A DNA stretch of 64,000 bases from contig NZ_CM001442.1 in NCBI RefSeq assembly GCF_000244915.1, positions 4,836,001 to 4,900,000 of the forward strand. The letters run 5' to 3'. Below are positions 19,972 to 30,788 of this stretch, piece by piece. The first letter of the stretch is position 1. Every line of letters starts with the position of its first letter. The notes under the pieces are model-generated. The model had not been told where the DNA came from, made no database searches, and saw only the letters and a program-made list of their open reading frames with translations. The stretch is from Bradyrhizobium sp. WSM471. GTDB taxonomy: Bacteria > Pseudomonadota > Alphaproteobacteria > Rhizobiales > Xanthobacteraceae. Made by a program: the position numbers and the translations under genes.

Positions 19972-20328
19972 GACACTTCCCCTGTTGTCGTTTTTATCGA
20001 CACTCATTCGACGAAACTTGTGTCCCGTCTGATAGGTGCAACTTAAGGGGGCTCGTTTGAAGATCGGCTTAAATAAGAGAATAAAGAGATCATGAATTTA
20101 AGACAGTGAATTGCGGATTAAGCCTGTGCCACAAGCACTTTTCGCAACTCTCTGTTGACTCTCGCAAGGTCCTGTTCACCCTCCGTCCGCCCCGATTGTC
20201 GCATTCCAGAACAGCCCCGCCCCGTTTCGAAACGGCCGCGTAAGAGCTGTGGCGGAACACGCTGGTTAGCGAAAACTTACGTCGAATTTTACGCAACCAA
20301 CCGTCAACCAAGCGGGCACAACTGCGCC

Positions 20329-20445
20329 CTCGTGTCCCGGACGAGCGCAGCGAAGATCCGGGACACGAGGGGCCACAAACGCGCTTGTGGAGAGATGGGC
20401 CCCGGCTCAGCAGCGCATCACTGCGTGCTGCGCAGCGTCCGGGGC
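20329..20445. repeat. Compound palindromic repeat between ldtR and the DUF6163 gene
   Basis: Two hairpins in tandem: CTCGTGTCCCGG (20329-20340) with CCGGGACACGAG (20358-20369), then GCCCCGG (20399-20405) with CCGGGGC (20439-20445) enclosing GCTGCGCAGC-like sequence. Elements of this shape are scattered in Bradyrhizobium-type genomes. The rest of 20008-20479 holds nothing recognisable apart from the promoter of the minus-strand ldtR. Confidence 0.65.
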
Positions 20446-20479
20446 AAGAGAGAGAGAGAGAACGTTGAAATGACTTCGC

Positions 20480-22161
<1,682 letters not shown>

Positions 22162-22215
22162 GGTACGCTACCACCGAATATCGTCCCGGCGAAGGTTGGC
22201 ACCCTGCTTCCCCAC

Positions 22216-22354
22216 CGTCGTCCTGGCGAAAGCCAGGACCCATACCGCGTGATCTATCGAGAGCACGCGGTATCGATACCGGCGAAGGGATCAACTCCCA
22301 GTGTTCGCCAAATTTCTCCTTGGGGTGATGGGTCCTGGCTTTCGCCAGGACGAC
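22216..22354. repeat. Dispersed palindromic repeat, family B copy 1
   Basis: 139-bp element with 27-bp terminal inverted repeats built on GTCCTGGCGAAAGCCAGGAC (22216-22243 and 22328-22354). An internal palindrome ATACCGCGTG (22242-22251) / CACGCGGTAT (22265-22274) is present. The element occurs in reverse orientation at 26868-26988 with shared internal sequence (CACCCCA...TTTGGC). It fills most of the gap 22162-22517. Confidence 0.82.
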
Positions 22355-22517
22355 ACGGAGGGTTTGGCACGCCGACACCGTTCCTTCCACCTCCCCCGCC
22401 CCCGAATCGCCGGAATATTTCGGCTTGTTAATGCCGGCGCCCTTGGCACGCGGACGGCCTGTTCCCATGTCCTTCCACGGGAGTCCTGCCACGGGAGTTT
22501 CCCTCGGGAGAACGGTC

Positions 22518-23057
22518 ATGTCGTATTCGGACTCGGGCAATGCCTGGCGCAATGACGGTGGGGCGCAGCCGCATGCTTACGATCCCTATCTGCACCCGGA
22601 ACTGTTCCGCGGTGTTGCGACGCGGCGGGTGTTCGCCTTCCTGATCGACATGGTCGTGATCTCGGTGCCGGTGATCCTCGGCTACCTCTTCATCGCGGTG
22701 TTCGGCGTGGTTACGCTCGGCATCGGCTGGGCGCTGTTCTGGCTGGCCTGGCCGGCCTCCGTGATCTGGGCCATCGTCTATTACGGCGCCTGCATCGGCG
22801 GTCCGTCGTCCGCGACGATCGGCATGCGCGTGATGGATCTTGAGTTGCGCACCTGGTACGGCGCGCCCGGCTATTTCGTGCTCGGGGCCACCCACGCCGT
22901 GCTGTTCTGGGTCACCGTCTCGTTCCTGTCGCCCTTCGTGGTGCTGGTCGGGCTGTTCAACGGCCGCAGGCGCTTGCTGCAGGATTTCGTGCTGGGAACG
23001 GTCGTGATCAACAATTCCGTTCGCGCGCCGGTGCCTCAGGGCGCCAGGACCTATTGA
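22518..23057 (+). CDS. RDD family membrane protein
   Basis: 179 residues. The RDD domain begins with the ATRRVFAFLIDM signature (R-x-x-D) at the first membrane helix and has two further hydrophobic stretches (VIWAIVYYGACIGG, FVLGATHAVLFWVTV). RDD proteins are small polytopic membrane proteins of mostly unknown role; some are ion exchangers. The start ATG at 22518 is preceded by GGGAG. It stands alone between hemB and bpt. Confidence 0.85.
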   Translation: MSYSDSGNAWRNDGGAQPHAYDPYLHPELFRGVATRRVFAFLIDMVVISVPVILGYLFIAVFGVVTLGIGWALFWLAWPASVIWAIVYYGACIGGPSSATIGMRVMDLELRTWYGAPGYFVLGATHAVLFWVTVSFLSPFVVLVGLFNGRRRLLQDFVLGTVVINNSVRAPVPQGARTY

Positions 23058-23205
23058 TCAACGACCTACTGATCAACGAACCCGGATCAAGGACCTATCA
23101 ACCTGAACCCGCTATGCTGTCCGATCTGACCTGCCGAGTAGACCGATTGACCGGGGGCTTTCGTAGCGCGATGCTGATGCACATTTTGGAGGCCCACGAC
23201 GTCCC

Positions 23206-23982
23206 TTGACCCAGCACTCGCGCGACACCCCACAATTTTACCTCACGGCGCCGTCCCCCTGCCCCTATCTGCCGGGCCGGCACGAGCGCAAGGTGTTTAC
23301 GCACCTCGTAGGTGAGCGCGCCGGTGATCTCAACGACCTCCTGACCCATGGCGGCTTCCGTCGCAGCCAATCGATCGCCTACCGTCCCGCCTGCGACCAG
23401 TGTCGCGCCTGCGTCTCGGTCCGGGTGATCGCCAACGAGTTCCGTCCGTCCCGCAACTTCCGCAAGGTGATTTCGCGCAACGCCGACATCATCGGCGAGC
23501 AGCGCAGCGCGGTGCCGACCTCCGAGCAATATTCGGTGTTCCGCGCCTATCTCGATTCCCGTCACCGCCATGGCGGCATGGCCGACATGACCGTGCTCGA
23601 CTACGCCATGATGGTCGAGGACAGCCATGTCGAAACCCGCATCATCGAGTACCGCAAGCGTGGTCCCGACAGTGGCATCACCGGTCGTGGCGAGCAGCTG
23701 ATCGCGGTCGCGCTGACCGACGTGCTCAGCGACGGCCTGTCGATGGTTTATTCGTTCTTCGAGCCCGGCGAAGTCAGCCGCTCGATGGGCACCTTCATGA
23801 TCCTCGACCACATTGCCCGCGCCCGCCGGCAGGGATTGCCCTACGTCTATCTCGGCTATTGGATCGAAGGCTCGAAGAAGATGGACTACAAGGCCCGCTT
23901 CCTGCCGCAGCAGCGCCTCGCGCCCTCAGGCTGGCTGCGCATCGACGCGCAAGGCGATGCCGCGTCCGAGCCGCAGGATTAG
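23206..23982 (+). CDS. bpt: Aspartate/glutamate leucyltransferase (N-end rule)
   Basis: 258-residue Bpt/ATE family enzyme that adds leucine from Leu-tRNA to N-terminal Asp or Glu of proteins, marking them for ClpS/ClpAP. It has the N-terminal [14 protein letters not shown] motif, the cysteine cluster PACDQCRAC (Cys63, Cys66, Cys69) and the C-terminal [16 protein letters not shown] acyltransferase motif. The start is TTG at 23206 with GGAGG at 23189-23193, rather far; no ATG fits. The family A repeat follows its stop. Confidence 0.92.
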   Translation: MTQHSRDTPQFYLTAPSPCPYLPGRHERKVFTHLVGERAGDLNDLLTHGGFRRSQSIAYRPACDQCRACVSVRVIANEFRPSRNFRKVISRNADIIGEQRSAVPTSEQYSVFRAYLDSRHRHGGMADMTVLDYAMMVEDSHVETRIIEYRKRGPDSGITGRGEQLIAVALTDVLSDGLSMVYSFFEPGEVSRSMGTFMILDHIARARRQGLPYVYLGYWIEGSKKMDYKARFLPQQRLAPSGWLRIDAQGDAASEPQD

Positions 23983-23987
23983 CTCTC

Positions 23988-24093
23988 CGTCATGCCAGGC
24001 GAAAGCGGGGCATCCAGTACGCCGCGACGCCTCGGGTCATTCACAACTGTCTCTGGAATACTGGGTCGTCCGGTCGAGCCGGACGACGACAGC
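23988..24093. repeat. Dispersed palindromic repeat, family A copy 2
   Basis: About 106 bp between the convergent bpt and mntH genes, containing CGTCATGCC at the left, CATCCAGTACGCCGCG and a right hairpin CGTCCGGTCGAGCCGGACG ending GACAGC. It is the diverged relative of 13704-13810 and may serve as a bidirectional transcription stop. Confidence 0.72.
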
Positions 24094-24098
24094 CGTGT

Positions 24099-25451
24099 TC
24101 ACCCGAACAGCGTATCTGCGAGCAGCTTCAAGTTCAAAATCACAATGATGCCCGCGACGATCCACGCGATCGCCGCGACCCACACCGGTATGACGAACTT
24201 GCCCATCTTGCGGCGGTCGGAGACGAAGCGGACCAGCGGGATGACCGCGAAGGGCAGCTGCATCGACAGCACCACCTGGCTGAACACCAGCAGATCGGCC
24301 GTGCCCCGCTCGCCATAGATCGCGGTGACGACGATCACGGGAACGATCGCGATGCCGCGCGTCAGCAACCGGCGCGCCCAGCTCGGCAGGCGCAGGTCGA
24401 GAAAGCCTTCCATCACGATCTGTCCGGCGAGCGTCGCCGTCACCGTTGAATTCAGGCCCGAGGCGAGCAGCGCCACCGCGAACAGCGTCGAGGCGATGCC
24501 GAGGCCGAGCAGCGGAGACAGCAGCTCGAAGGCCTGGCCGATCTCGGCGACGTCGGAATGGCCGCTCTTGTGGAAGGTTGCGGCAGCCACGACGAGGATC
24601 GCCGCGTTGATGAACAGCGCCAGCATCAGAGCGATGGTCGAGTCCGTCGTCGCCCATTTGATCGCCTCGCGCCGGCCGGTGTCGTTGCGCTCATAAGCGC
24701 GCGTCTGCACGATCGAGGAATGCAGATAGAGATTATGCGGCATCACGGTTGCGCCGATGATGCCGATCGCGATGTAGAGCATCTCGGGGTTGGTGAAGAT
24801 CTCGGTCTTCGGCACAAATCCCCTCAGCATCTCGGCCACCGGCGGTGCTGCCGCGGCAAGCTGGACCGTGAAGCAGACAGCGATCACGACGAGCAATGCG
24901 ATGACGAAGGATTCGAGGAAACGGAAGCCGCGGTTCATCAGGATGAGGAGCAAAAAGGCATCCAACGCAGCGATCAGCGCGCCGCCGATCAGGGGAATGC
25001 CGAACAGCAGCTTCAGGGCGATCGCCGTGCCGATGACCTCGGCGAGATCGCAGGCGATGATCGCCGCCTCGCAGGCGAGCCACAGCATGAAGTTCACGGC
25101 CGGCGAATAGGTCGCGCGGCAGGCTTGTGCGAGGTCGCGGTCGGTGACGATGCCGAGCCGTGCCGCCAGCGATTGCAGCAGGATCGCCATCAAATTCGAG
25201 AGCAGGATGACGGAGAGCAGCGTGTAGCCGAACTTGGACCCTCCGGCGAGATCGGTCGCCCAATTGCCGGGGTCCATGTACCCCACCGAGACCAGATAGC
25301 CCGGGCCGACGAAGGCGAGCAGGCGCCGCCACCACACCCCCGCGATGGGGAGGGCGACCGAGGCATTCACCTCGGCCAGGCTCTTGGTGGCAGGCGCGTC
25401 ATTGCGCCAGCCGGCGGCATCTCGGGTCAGATCGGGAGAGCGAGCATCCAT
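24099..25451 (-). CDS. mntH: Nramp-family manganese(II)/proton symporter
   Basis: 450-residue divalent metal importer with eleven predicted membrane helices. The metal site is DPGNW (60-64) in helix 1 and MPHN (237-240) in helix 6. It should take up Mn2+ (and some Fe2+) from the periplasm. The ATG at 25449-25451 is preferred over the earlier start at 25502, which would lie inside the putative operator. In Bradyrhizobium the manganese-responsive Fur homologue Mur represses mntH; a motif of that type lies just upstream. It converges with bpt. Confidence 0.95.
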   Translation of the reverse strand: MDARSPDLTRDAAGWRNDAPATKSLAEVNASVALPIAGVWWRRLLAFVGPGYLVSVGYMDPGNWATDLAGGSKFGYTLLSVILLSNLMAILLQSLAARLGIVTDRDLAQACRATYSPAVNFMLWLACEAAIIACDLAEVIGTAIALKLLFGIPLIGGALIAALDAFLLLILMNRGFRFLESFVIALLVVIAVCFTVQLAAAAPPVAEMLRGFVPKTEIFTNPEMLYIAIGIIGATVMPHNLYLHSSIVQTRAYERNDTGRREAIKWATTDSTIALMLALFINAAILVVAAATFHKSGHSDVAEIGQAFELLSPLLGLGIASTLFAVALLASGLNSTVTATLAGQIVMEGFLDLRLPSWARRLLTRGIAIVPVIVVTAIYGERGTADLLVFSQVVLSMQLPFAVIPLVRFVSDRRKMGKFVIPVWVAAIAWIVAGIIVILNLKLLADTLFG

Positions 25452-25479
25452 GCGGCGAGAATACCGAAGTCGAGCCTTA

Positions 25480-25502
25480 TTGCAACTCATTTGCAACTGC
25501 AT
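25480..25502. promoter_or_regulatory. Candidate Mur/Fur-type operator upstream of mntH
   Basis: TTGCAACTCATTTGCAACTG, extending to CAT, ends about 29 bases before the mntH start. It repeats the TTGCAA core ten bases apart and lies in an A/T-richer stretch. Mur control of mntH is established in B. japonicum; assigning this copy is inference. Confidence 0.5.
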
Positions 25503-25618
25503 CTAGCCGCATCGGTCCCTCGGCGGTCGCTATTTGTGGCCCCTGTCGGGAAGCGGGTGGGTTTGGCGGTCATCGGAGGCGGATAGTGGCGCCAACCCGA
25601 CTTTGCAGGAAATGAGCC

Positions 25619-26863
25619 ATGTCAATTCCCCCGCACCTCCCCGAGACATTCAACCGCCTCGCCTGGTCCAACCTGGCGGCACAGTCGGCCGAACAGATCG
25701 CGCTGGCCGCGGCCCCCATCGTCGCGGTGCTGACGCTCGGCGTTGCCGAGGGCCAGACCGGCCTGCTCCAGACCGCGCTGACCCTGCCCTTCGTCCTCTT
25801 CGCCATCCCGGCCGGTTTGCTGGCCGACCGCATCTCCCGCCGTTCGCTGATGGCGGGCGCCGAGGCGCTGCGGGCCGCGGCCCTTGCGGCGATCGTGCTG
25901 CTGCTCGCGCTCGGCGCGCTCAATCTGCCGCTGCTGGCGCTGCTCGGCTTTGCCGCCGTGTGCGGCACCGTCGTCTACAGCGTGGCCGCGCCGGCGCTGG
26001 TGCCCTCGCTGGTGAGTTCGGACCTGTTGCCGGCGGCCAATGCGCGGATCGAGCTCGCACGCACCATCGCCTTCGCCAGCGGCCCTGCGCTCGGCGGCGC
26101 GCTGGTCGGGTGGTGGGGCGCGAGCCCGGCCTTCGGCTTTGCGGCTGCGCTCTCCGCGATCGCCGTCGTGCTGCTCTCCGGTATCTACGAGCCCGCCCGC
26201 ACGTCGGCACCACGGCGGCATCCGCTTCAGGACATCCGCGAGGGCGCGGCCTTCGTGTTTCACCATCCGCTGCTGCGGCCGGTCTTCATCACCCAGTTCA
26301 TCTTCAACACCGGATGGTTCCTGCAGATCGCGGTGTTCGTGCCCTACGCCGTGCGTCACCTCGGCCTGAACGCGGTCGGCGTCGGCACTGTGCTGACCAT
26401 GTACGGCGTCGGCATGGTGATCGGCGCGCTGTTCGCCACGCGGGTGATGAAGCGCATCGCGTTCGGCACGGTCGTGGGCCTCGGCCCCGTCACCGGCTTC
26501 GTCGCCGCAATGGTGATGGCGCTGACGGTGCTGGTCCCCTCGCCCTTGCTTGCGGCCTTGAGCTTCTTCCTGCTCGGCGTCGGGCCGATCCTGTGGGTGA
26601 TCTCGACCACGACGCTGCGCCAGTCAGTGACGCCGCCTCGCCTGCTCGGCCGCGTCTCCGCCATCAACATCATGAGCTACGGCGCCCGCCCGGTCGGCTC
26701 GGCACTGGGTGCGATCGTCGGCGGCCTCTGGAGCGCGGAAGCGTGCCTCTATCTCGCCGCTGCCGTGTTCGGCGTGCAGGCGCTGGTCATTTGGCTCTCG
26801 CCCGCGGTGGCGCTGGACCGGCAGCCCGACATGGTGGGCGATGAGGCGGCGGCGCGGTGTTAG
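25619..26863 (+). CDS. MFS transporter (MFS_3/EntS-like exporter)
   Basis: 414 residues, twelve predicted membrane helices, with the major facilitator loop AGLLADRISRRSLM (motif A) near residue 62 and a second cytoplasmic loop about residue 190 (RRHPLQDIREG). It resembles the MFS_3 group of enterobactin-type exporters and uncharacterised efflux proteins. The ATG at 25619 follows AGGAAAT. It is followed by a family B repeat. Substrate unknown. Confidence 0.85.
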   Translation: MSIPPHLPETFNRLAWSNLAAQSAEQIALAAAPIVAVLTLGVAEGQTGLLQTALTLPFVLFAIPAGLLADRISRRSLMAGAEALRAAALAAIVLLLALGALNLPLLALLGFAAVCGTVVYSVAAPALVPSLVSSDLLPAANARIELARTIAFASGPALGGALVGWWGASPAFGFAAALSAIAVVLLSGIYEPARTSAPRRHPLQDIREGAAFVFHHPLLRPVFITQFIFNTGWFLQIAVFVPYAVRHLGLNAVGVGTVLTMYGVGMVIGALFATRVMKRIAFGTVVGLGPVTGFVAAMVMALTVLVPSPLLAALSFFLLGVGPILWVISTTTLRQSVTPPRLLGRVSAINIMSYGARPVGSALGAIVGGLWSAEACLYLAAAVFGVQALVIWLSPAVALDRQPDMVGDEAAARC

Positions 26864-26867
26864 GTGG

Positions 26868-26988
26868 CGTCGTCCTGGCGAAAGCCAGGACCCATCACCC
26901 CAGGGAGCAGTTTGGCAAAAATCGCCAACTACGAGTCTTCGCAAAACTACAGTCGGTGGTTATGGGTCCTGGCTTTCGCCAGGACGAC
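26868..26988. repeat. Dispersed palindromic repeat, family B copy 2
   Basis: 121-bp element ended by 27-bp inverted repeats (26868-26895 and 26962-26988) around GTCCTGGCGAAAGCCAGGAC. Compared with 22216-22354 it is inverted and the middle has diverged. It sits between the convergent MFS and cyclase genes. Confidence 0.8.
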
Positions 26989-27007
26989 ATTGAGGGAGCA
27001 GCGGCAC

Positions 27008-28267
27008 TTAACTCGCCAGATACCGCTCGTAGCTCCCCGTCACCGGCTCGCTCGCGTCCACCTCCGGATCGAGCGTGTAGAGATCCTGTGCGCGGCCGAT
27101 GCCGCGCAGCGCGTAGCGGCCGGTGGAGACGAGATAGCGGCGGCCGGCGGCATCGAGGCCCTTGTAGAATTCCGCCGAGGCCAGCAGCTCGCGATCGACC
27201 GAACGGCTCATCGAGGCAATGCGACTGACCTCGTTCACGGTCGGACCGACCACAGTGAAATCAAGCCGGTCCTCGCTGCCGATATTGCCGTAGAAGACTT
27301 CGCCGACATGCAGGCCGATATAGGCGGACGTGGTGGGACGGCCCTCGGCGCCCCGCCGCAGATTGAGCGCTGCAACGTTCTTGCGGAATAGATGCTCGGC
27401 GCGCAGCGCCGCGCGCCGAGCATGCGCCATGTCTTCACCGGTGAACATCGCGAGCACGCCGTCGCCGATCAGCTTCAGCACGTCGCCGCCGGCGTCGTGG
27501 ATCGCATCGATCACGGCCTGCGCATAGTCGTTGAGGAACGGGATGATCTCGTCCGGGCCGATGCTCTCGCTGATTCCGGTCGAGCCGCGCAGATCCGAAT
27601 ACCAGAGCACGGCGTTGATGCGCTCGGTGACGCCGCGCGAGATACGTCCGCTCAAGACCTGCTCTGACGCGTCGCGGCCGAGATAGACGCGACCGAGCGT
27701 GCGCGCGATGTCGACCTGCTGCGCCGACTTGATCGCGAGCCCCAGCACCGGCACGAGGTCGCGCAGCGCTGCGAGCTCGGCGTCGGCGAAGCCGCTGTCG
27801 CGTCGCGTCGTCCAGGAGGAGTAGAGGCAGTCCATCTGCCCGAGCGCTCCGGTCTCCCCGAAGCGATGCACAAAGGCCAGGAAATGGCGATGACCCGTTT
27901 CGGCGAGCTCGCCGATCTGCGAGAAATCGAGCGAGGGCGCGTCGGCGAGGTCGATCACCATCTCGTCGTGACCATGCTCGAGCAAATGATAGAACACCGA
28001 CCGGCGCCAATTGTTGGCCGCGTCGCCCTCGGCCGTCGAGCCGTATTCGACCACGTCGCTCTCGTTGGTCGGCGTATCGCTCCAGCGGAAGGCGCGACCC
28101 TCGTAGATCGGGTGCAGCGTATCGATCACGACAAGCCCACGCGACAGTTCCAGCCCCTCGGCGCGGCAGCGCTCGCAGAAGCCGCGCAGCAGTTCGGGTT
28201 CGGGCAGGCCGGTGAGCCCCTGGCCGGCCAACCAGTTCATCAGCGCAAGTCGCGAGGTCAATTGCAT
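27008..28267 (-). CDS. Class III adenylate/guanylate cyclase
   Basis: 419 residues. The C-terminal 200 residues form a nucleotide cyclase domain: metal aspartates Asp225 (WYSDLRGST) and Asp269 (LKLIGDGVLAMF) and the VLKLIGDG stretch. An N-terminal region of about 210 residues lacks membrane helices and is unassigned; it contains conserved aromatic-rich segments (GRAFRW, NNWRRSVFYHLL) and is probably a sensory domain shared by alphaproteobacterial cyclases. Product (cAMP or cGMP) and signal unknown. It is convergent with the MFS gene. Confidence 0.88.
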   Translation of the reverse strand: MQLTSRLALMNWLAGQGLTGLPEPELLRGFCERCRAEGLELSRGLVVIDTLHPIYEGRAFRWSDTPTNESDVVEYGSTAEGDAANNWRRSVFYHLLEHGHDEMVIDLADAPSLDFSQIGELAETGHRHFLAFVHRFGETGALGQMDCLYSSWTTRRDSGFADAELAALRDLVPVLGLAIKSAQQVDIARTLGRVYLGRDASEQVLSGRISRGVTERINAVLWYSDLRGSTGISESIGPDEIIPFLNDYAQAVIDAIHDAGGDVLKLIGDGVLAMFTGEDMAHARRAALRAEHLFRKNVAALNLRRGAEGRPTTSAYIGLHVGEVFYGNIGSEDRLDFTVVGPTVNEVSRIASMSRSVDRELLASAEFYKGLDAAGRRYLVSTGRYALRGIGRAQDLYTLDPEVDASEPVTGSYERYLAS

Positions 28268-28450
28268 GCGCCATTATGCCGTGCATTCGTGACGAGCGAA
28301 AGGCGGGGCGCGGAGCTCGCGGCCAAGGCTCCCGCCAGCGGCCAAGGCTCCCACCCGCGGCAGGTCGCATATGTCGCGGACGCTGTTGACGCGCTCCCGC
28401 CTCGGGCGGCAAATGCGAATGATGACACTGCCGATCAGAAATACGGGGAT

Positions 28451-29608
28451 ATGAGCCAGCGCCAGCTTCCGATCATTCTGGCGCTCGGTACCACGCAGAC
28501 CCTGGCCTGGGCCTCGAGCTACTATCTGCCGGCCCTGCTCGCCGATCCCATGGCGCGCGATCTCGGCATTTCCTCCAACTGGGTGTTTGGCGCGTTCTCG
28601 GCTTCGCTGGTGATCTCGGCGCTGCTCGGCCCGCGCATCGGGCGACAGATCGATCTCGTCGGCGGCCGGCAGGTCCTCTCGGTGTCGAACCTGACGATCG
28701 CCGCCGGCCTCGTTCTGCTCGGCCTCTCGCAATCGGTGGCGGTGATGGCGATTGCCTGGCTGGTGCTCGGCATCGGCATGGCGATGGGGCTTTACGACGC
28801 TGCCTTCGCCGCGCTCGGCCGCATCTACGGCACCGAGGCGCGCAGGCCGATCACCGGCATCACGCTGATGGCGGGCTTTGCATCGACCGTCGGCTGGCCG
28901 CTCACCGCCTGGGGCCTTGCCCATATCGGCTGGCGCGAGACCTGCTTCGCCTGGGCCGCCGCCAATATCCTGATCGGCCTGCCGCTCAACTTCTTCTTGC
29001 TGCCGACCATCAAGGGCGCCAGGCAGGCCGCGGCGACAGCAGAGAAGCCGCATCTGCCGCTCGACCGCACCATGATCCTGCTCGCGTTCGTCTTCGCAGC
29101 GGTCTGGACTGTCACTGGCGCGATGGCCGCGCATTTTCCGCGCATCCTGGAGACCACAGGCGCGACGCCGGTCGAGGCGATCGCGGCCGGAGCGCTGATC
29201 GGCCCCGCGCAAGTCGCCGCGCGGGTTCTGGAAGCAGGCTTCCTCAGTCGCTTTCATCCGCTATGGTCGACGCGGCTCGCCTGCCTCACCCACCCCATCG
29301 GCGCCGTGGTCGTGGCCATCTTGGGCGGCGCCGCGGCCAGTGCGTTTGCGCTGTTCCATGGCTCCGGCAACGGCATTTTGACCATCGCGCGCGGCACGCT
29401 GCCGCTCTCGATCTTCGGCCCCAAGGATTTCGGCTATCGCCTCGGCATCATCGGCGCGCCGGCACGGATGGCGCAGGCCGTGGCGCCGCTGGCCTTTGGC
29501 CTGCTCATCGACGTCATGGGGGCCAAGGTGCTGATCGTCTCCTCCGCGCTCAGCCTCTCGGCGCTGGCCGCGCTGTTCATGATCCGCACGCAACCGCGGC
29601 CGGATTGA
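28451..29608 (+). CDS. MFS transporter
   Basis: 385-residue major facilitator with about twelve membrane segments. Motif A region GPRIGRQIDLVGGRQVL lies near residue 56, and a second half begins near residue 200 (LPLDRTMILLAF). The reading frame continues upstream to 27866 but family similarity starts at the ATG at 28451. It resembles the uncharacterised MFS branch often annotated as a multidrug or sugar efflux protein. It faces the cyclase gene divergently across about 180 bases and may be its neighbour only by chance. Confidence 0.85.
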   Translation: MSQRQLPIILALGTTQTLAWASSYYLPALLADPMARDLGISSNWVFGAFSASLVISALLGPRIGRQIDLVGGRQVLSVSNLTIAAGLVLLGLSQSVAVMAIAWLVLGIGMAMGLYDAAFAALGRIYGTEARRPITGITLMAGFASTVGWPLTAWGLAHIGWRETCFAWAAANILIGLPLNFFLLPTIKGARQAAATAEKPHLPLDRTMILLAFVFAAVWTVTGAMAAHFPRILETTGATPVEAIAAGALIGPAQVAARVLEAGFLSRFHPLWSTRLACLTHPIGAVVVAILGGAAASAFALFHGSGNGILTIARGTLPLSIFGPKDFGYRLGIIGAPARMAQAVAPLAFGLLIDVMGAKVLIVSSALSLSALAALFMIRTQPRPD

Positions 29609-29639
29609 CCGGGCGGGAGCTTTCGCGCACAAGCGGAGC

Positions 29640-29831
29640 ATGACCGAAGACACGCGCCCGCCCCGCACATTCAAAGGCCTCCTGCGCTGGGCGACCACGC
29701 CGCCGCAGGCCTGGGGCGTCTATCTCCTCGCCATCATCCTGGTCTGGCTGATCTCCTTCTACGCCGGCTCGCTGAAGCCGAAGAAGATGCCGGACGCGAG
29801 CCCGCCGCCGGTCACGGCGCCGCGCAGCTAA
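29640..29831 (+). CDS. Small single-pass membrane protein (63 aa)
   Basis: Starts MTEDTRPPRTFKG and has one clear hydrophobic segment (WGVYLLAIILVWLISFYAG, residues 25-43) with a proline-rich tail. It begins 31 bases past the MFS stop, so it may be co-transcribed with it. No known domain; the tail ends only four bases into the convergent EamA gene. Confidence 0.65.
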   Translation: MTEDTRPPRTFKGLLRWATTPPQAWGVYLLAIILVWLISFYAGSLKPKKMPDASPPPVTAPRS

Positions 29832-30705
29832 GCCGGCTTCGTCTCGCTGGTAGCGATCCAGATGCCGGCGAACACGGCGACCAGCCCGATCAGGAGATTT
29901 GGCGTGATCGGCTCGCCGATCAGCAGCGCGGCGAGCAAGGTCGCGGCGATCGGGTTGACCGTCATCGTATTGGCGACCCGGGTCGGCGTCGCGCGCGCCA
30001 GCGCCATGACCCAGAGGATGAAGGCGAGCGCACCGCCGCCGATGCCCAGATAAATCCGGCAATCCAATGCGCCGTCGTGAACTGCCCGAGCGCTGCGAAA
30101 CTGCCTTTCACCAGACCCGCGAGCACCAGCACGGCGGCGCCCGCACCCATGCCGACCGTGAGAAAGCCGAGCGGGCTGGAGCGCTGCATCAGCGGCCGCG
30201 ACAGCACGTTGTAGAACGCCATGCAGAACACGGCACCGGTCATGATCAGCTCGCCGCGCCAGGCGCCGGGCGGGCTTTGCGCCAGGCCCGCGGCCAGCGC
30301 CGCCGCCACGCCGAGCACCGCGATGCCGACGCCAATGACCTTGCGCGACGTCAGCCGCTCGACGCCGAGGATGGCGCCGACCACCATGGTGTGGAGCGGC
30401 AGCGTCGCAAGCGCGAGACTGGCGCGCGCGGCGGTCGTGTAGGACACCGCGATGTTGTAGAGGATGAAGAATAGGCCGAAAAAGCAGATGCCGAGCAGCG
30501 CCACGGCCGGCCAGTCGGACCGCTGCGGCCAGCGCACGCCGAGCATCAGGGCACACGGCAGGAGGCAGAGAGAGCCGATCCCCCAGCGCAGGATCGCGAG
30601 CAGGATCGGATCGGCGCCGCCGACCAGATAGCGGGTGATCGCCGCGGCAGTGCCGCCAAGGCTGCTCGACGCCAGTGCGATCGCAACCCCGGCCCACTCA
30701 CCCAC
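29828..30705 (-). pseudogene. EamA/DMT-family transporter with a single frameshift
   Basis: Two overlapping frames together give one ten-helix drug/metabolite transporter of about 290 residues. The 5' frame (from ATG 30703-30705) reads ...AHWIAGFIW and then goes out of register, while the other frame continues IYLGIGGGALAFILWVMAL to TSETKPA at 29831. The break is at a TTT run (30052-30054, plus strand AAA). A single missing T would restore Gly-Phe-Tyr-Leu-Gly. This could be a real inactivating mutation or a homopolymer error in the assembly, which cannot be told apart here. Confidence 0.8.
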
Positions 30706-30747
30706 AATCGTCTCCCGTTGCGGAGCTTGTCGAGGGCGCTAGCACGT

Positions 30748-30775
30748 CCCTGTTGCCACCATAGTGGCAACAGGG
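30748..30775. other. Perfect 12-bp inverted repeat
   Basis: CCCTGTTGCCAC (30748-30759), four-base loop, GTGGCAACAGGG (30764-30775), just past the MBL-fold gene stop and 43 bases before the EamA start. A terminator without a T run, or an operator. No matching regulator was identified. Confidence 0.5.
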
Positions 30776-30788
30776 GTGTTGCGGGAAG

